Shown: one piece after another, positions 62,058-64,000 of the stretch | Layout: each line of letters opens with the position of its first letter | Numbering within the stretch: the stretch's first letter is position 1 | Source: Ignelater luminosus | Taxonomy: Eukaryota > Arthropoda > Insecta > Coleoptera > Elateridae | NCBI GenBank assembly: GCA_011009095.1 | Contig: VTPC01090923.1 | Location: 23,113 to 87,112 of the forward strand | Reading direction: 5' to 3' | Length of the DNA stretch: 64,000 nt | Position numbers and translations under genes: made by a program | The notes under the pieces: model-generated | The model's database searches: none | What the model was told of the DNA's origin: nothing | Seen by the model: the letters and a program-made list of their open reading frames with translations, nothing else

Positions 62058-62960
62058 TGTGACAACACTGTTATATATCCGGGTTGCCTTCCGCTTCCTT
62101 GCCGCCATTGCCTTCTATCATTCCAGTTCCCATCCCGTAGTTCTCTCGCTGACATTGCTTTTGTTACACCTTTCATCCACATGTCTCTTGGTCTTCCTCT
62201 GTTCCTACTTCTAGGTGGTTTCCACTTCATTACTAATTTCGGTATTCTTTCATTTTGCATTCTGTTGACGTGGCCTTACCAGGTAGGTAAGTGTTTTGAT
62301 TTGTATTTCATCGATTATAGTTTTTTCGCGATTTGTGATTCTTCTTATCTCTTCGTTTGTTATTCTTTCCAATCTTGACTTGTTTGCTGATCTTTTGAGG
62401 GCATCTATCTCAGTTGCTAGTAGTTTTCGTTTCATATTGTTGCTGTTCTGCCATACTTCAGATCCATAGGTAAGTATGCTCTTAATGATGGTGTCATAGA
62501 TTCCCATCTTGGTTTTTATTGTGATATTTTTTGCCATAGAATCGAGTTTGGGGTGCCAATTATTTTCTTTGTGTTGTTGATGCACGAATTGATCATGTTT
62601 CCACTTCCGCCAGTGTCTGTGAACTGTGTGCCCAGGTATGTGAATTCAGTGCAGCTCTGCATTACCTCTATGTTTCCATTTCTTCCACGTCTTCAAAATT
62701 TTGAGCCAGAACCACTAGATCGTCTCCCATAATGTAGTGTGTGGTTTCCCATTGGTATTCCCATACATGCACAGTTTTCTCCAGGTTTCAAGCGTAGCAT
62801 CTAAGTATATATAGGAGAGGCTGCATCCTTGACGTAGCCCTCTACTAATAGAGAAGCTTGGTGTTAAATTGGTATCGATTCTTACTTGGGCCGAAGCGTT
62901 TCTGTATATTGACTTAATGGCTTTAATTAAAGTCATATTTAGAGGAAAATTCTCTAAGAC
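62058..62960 (-). mobile_element. 5'-truncated LINE relic (reverse transcriptase and C-terminal region)
   Basis: On the minus strand: KSIYRNASAQVRID followed by SISRGLRQGCSLS and YLDATLETW (62936-62800), then GDDLVVLAQNFEDVEE near 62725-62690, where the YADD box is degraded to M-G-D-D. Next come SILTYGSEVW (near 62475) and the C-terminal RNRGRPRDMWMKGV and WNDRRQWRQGSGR (62200-62085). This is the standard order of a non-LTR retrotransposon. Two or more frame breaks show it is inactive. The 3' end abuts the MITE at 62055. Confidence 0.85.
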
Positions 62961-63049
62961 TTCGAATCATTTTCTTATAAAAATAAAACAATATAAAAAC
63001 TAGTTATTTTTTACTCAACTTTTAGCACAATAATATAATTCCATCATTT

Positions 63050-63490
63050 CAGTTTGGTTTTAGAACAATTAACTAAAGATTCCACGTGCCACCAACTTGT
63101 CAGAATCAATAAAACTATCAAAAAAAGCTTTTGATCCTATTTGGAGAGAGGACCTACTCTACAAACTGATATAGATTTTGCCACATTACTTGACTTTAAT
63201 ATTGCAATATCTTCTTATTGATAGATTCTTATTCACACTTAAAGATATTTCAGCCGGAATACCTCAAGAGTTAATCTTAGGACCTGTGCTATATGAATAA
63301 CGCAGCAGCTATGTATAACATTGTAGTATTCACACAAAATACAGATGTAATCGAGACAGTACAACAACTTCAATCTGGCCTGAACCAACTATAATAAATA
63401 ACTGGTTTAAAGAATGGAACATCACAGTTGTGCAAACTTAAACTTCTACTTTTGACGTCCAGTGAAGTCACCTAACATTATTGTAAATGA
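63050..63490 (+). mobile_element. Jockey-type LINE reverse-transcriptase relic
   Basis: In shifting plus-strand frames: QFGFRT near 63050-63070, an AFDPIWREDLLYKL segment (63130-63170), an ISAGIPQESILGPVLY segment (63248-63295, from the conserved 'AGVPQGSVLGPxLY' block) and QLQSGLN near 63370-63390. Order and spacing fit the core of a Jockey-type reverse transcriptase. Small indels break the frame repeatedly. Confidence 0.7.
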
Positions 63491-64000
63491 GCAAGGCAAG
63501 GTAACTTAACGAATGTAATTCGAGACCCACACAGCAGACGATATCCTATGGATATCCATTTTATGTCCATATAATATCCAAATGACCATGGATGTCTAGA
63601 GATGGCGATGTTTCTATTTCGTACATTTCCGTCTGCTTTTGAGCATCTTAGTATAATGCGCGAGCAACACTTTTTTCATGCGTAATTCCACCAGTATCTT
63701 ATTATGGTCGTTATGATGATGGTGTGCAAAAATTAAGATGGTGTCTGGTGTGGTTATGGTTCATTTCCATTTCGACCTTGTTGATAGGTATATTGGTGAT
63801 TTAAGTTGCGTATATTTTTATTCTGTTGGTGTTGTGTATTTTTATTTTAGACGATTACGCTACGGACGTATAAATATTTTAGTGAACTATACATACAGTG
63901 TTAGAGTGTTTTATAAACTATACATAATTAGTTTACAGTTTACATAGTTTAAAAAGACTTTTGAGGCTCTCTACAGCTAAAGAGTATTATTTTATTATGT
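63491..64000. other. no feature recognised
   Basis: Near 63540-63600 several 'GGATATCCAT'-like and 'GTCCATATAATATCC'-like pieces form short imperfect palindromes. No gene is supported; the 69-codon frame at 63738-63947 has no recognisable motif. Confidence 0.35.

Noticed and set aside
1..64000. CRISPR arrays, operons, bacterial terminators or riboswitches
   Set aside because: The window is eukaryotic (spliced genes, insect-type transposons), and no regular short repeat-spacer array is present.

Overview
The window is AT-rich animal DNA with spliceosomal introns, a neuropeptide gene and many decayed transposable elements. This points to an insect nuclear genome; the allatotropin-type precursor and a piRNA-pathway gene fit, but I cannot name the species. 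Genes are sparse. I support three real gene loci: an allatotropin-like neuropeptide precursor (+, 28513-30030), an EXD1-like piRNA-pathway gene present as a tandem pair (-, 36710-40307 damaged and 46297-48603 intact-looking), and a four-exon gene for a protein with an MBD, an AT-hook-like patch and a leucine-rich C-terminus (+, 58844-60877).

Region by region. 1-28.4 kb: intergenic or far 5' intron sequence. It holds a tRNA-derived SINE (0.3 kb), a piggyBac-like relic (7.5-8.3 kb), an unassigned transposon ORF relic (11.9-13.0 kb), LINE relics (13.5-15.2 and 19.6-21.9 kb), a THAP-like fragment (19.3 kb), a GC-rich tandem-repeat patch (20.1-20.7 kb), a fold-back MITE (22.4-22.9 kb) and a degenerate ~200-bp tandem repeat (26.4-27.1 kb). 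28.4-30.3 kb: the neuropeptide gene. 30.6-48.8 kb: a tandem segmental duplication (unit A 30561-40479, unit B 40558-48776). Each unit carries a Tc1/mariner-like relic, a PIF/Harbinger relic (Myb/SANT-like gene converging on a HARBI1-type transposase) and an EXD1-like gene. Unit A also holds two TA-flanked MITEs, missing at the matching sites of unit B, and an internal 1.16-kb repeat split by a run of Ns. 48.8-58.8 kb: mostly featureless AT-rich DNA with a MITE, an inverted third remnant of EXD1 exon 3 (53.8 kb) and a LINE reverse-transcriptase scrap. 58.8-60.9 kb: the MBD/LRR gene. 61.4-64 kb: a MITE and two LINE relics.

The genes do not form a functional cluster. The main points of interest are an allatotropin precursor with two different amidated 13-residue peptides on separate exons, one in a frame-neutral cassette exon; the duplicated EXD1 gene, one copy of which has lost its N-terminus to an in-frame stop; the uneven divergence between the two duplication units; and the unusual MBD/LRR architecture. 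All protein assignments come from reading motifs by eye; no database search was run.
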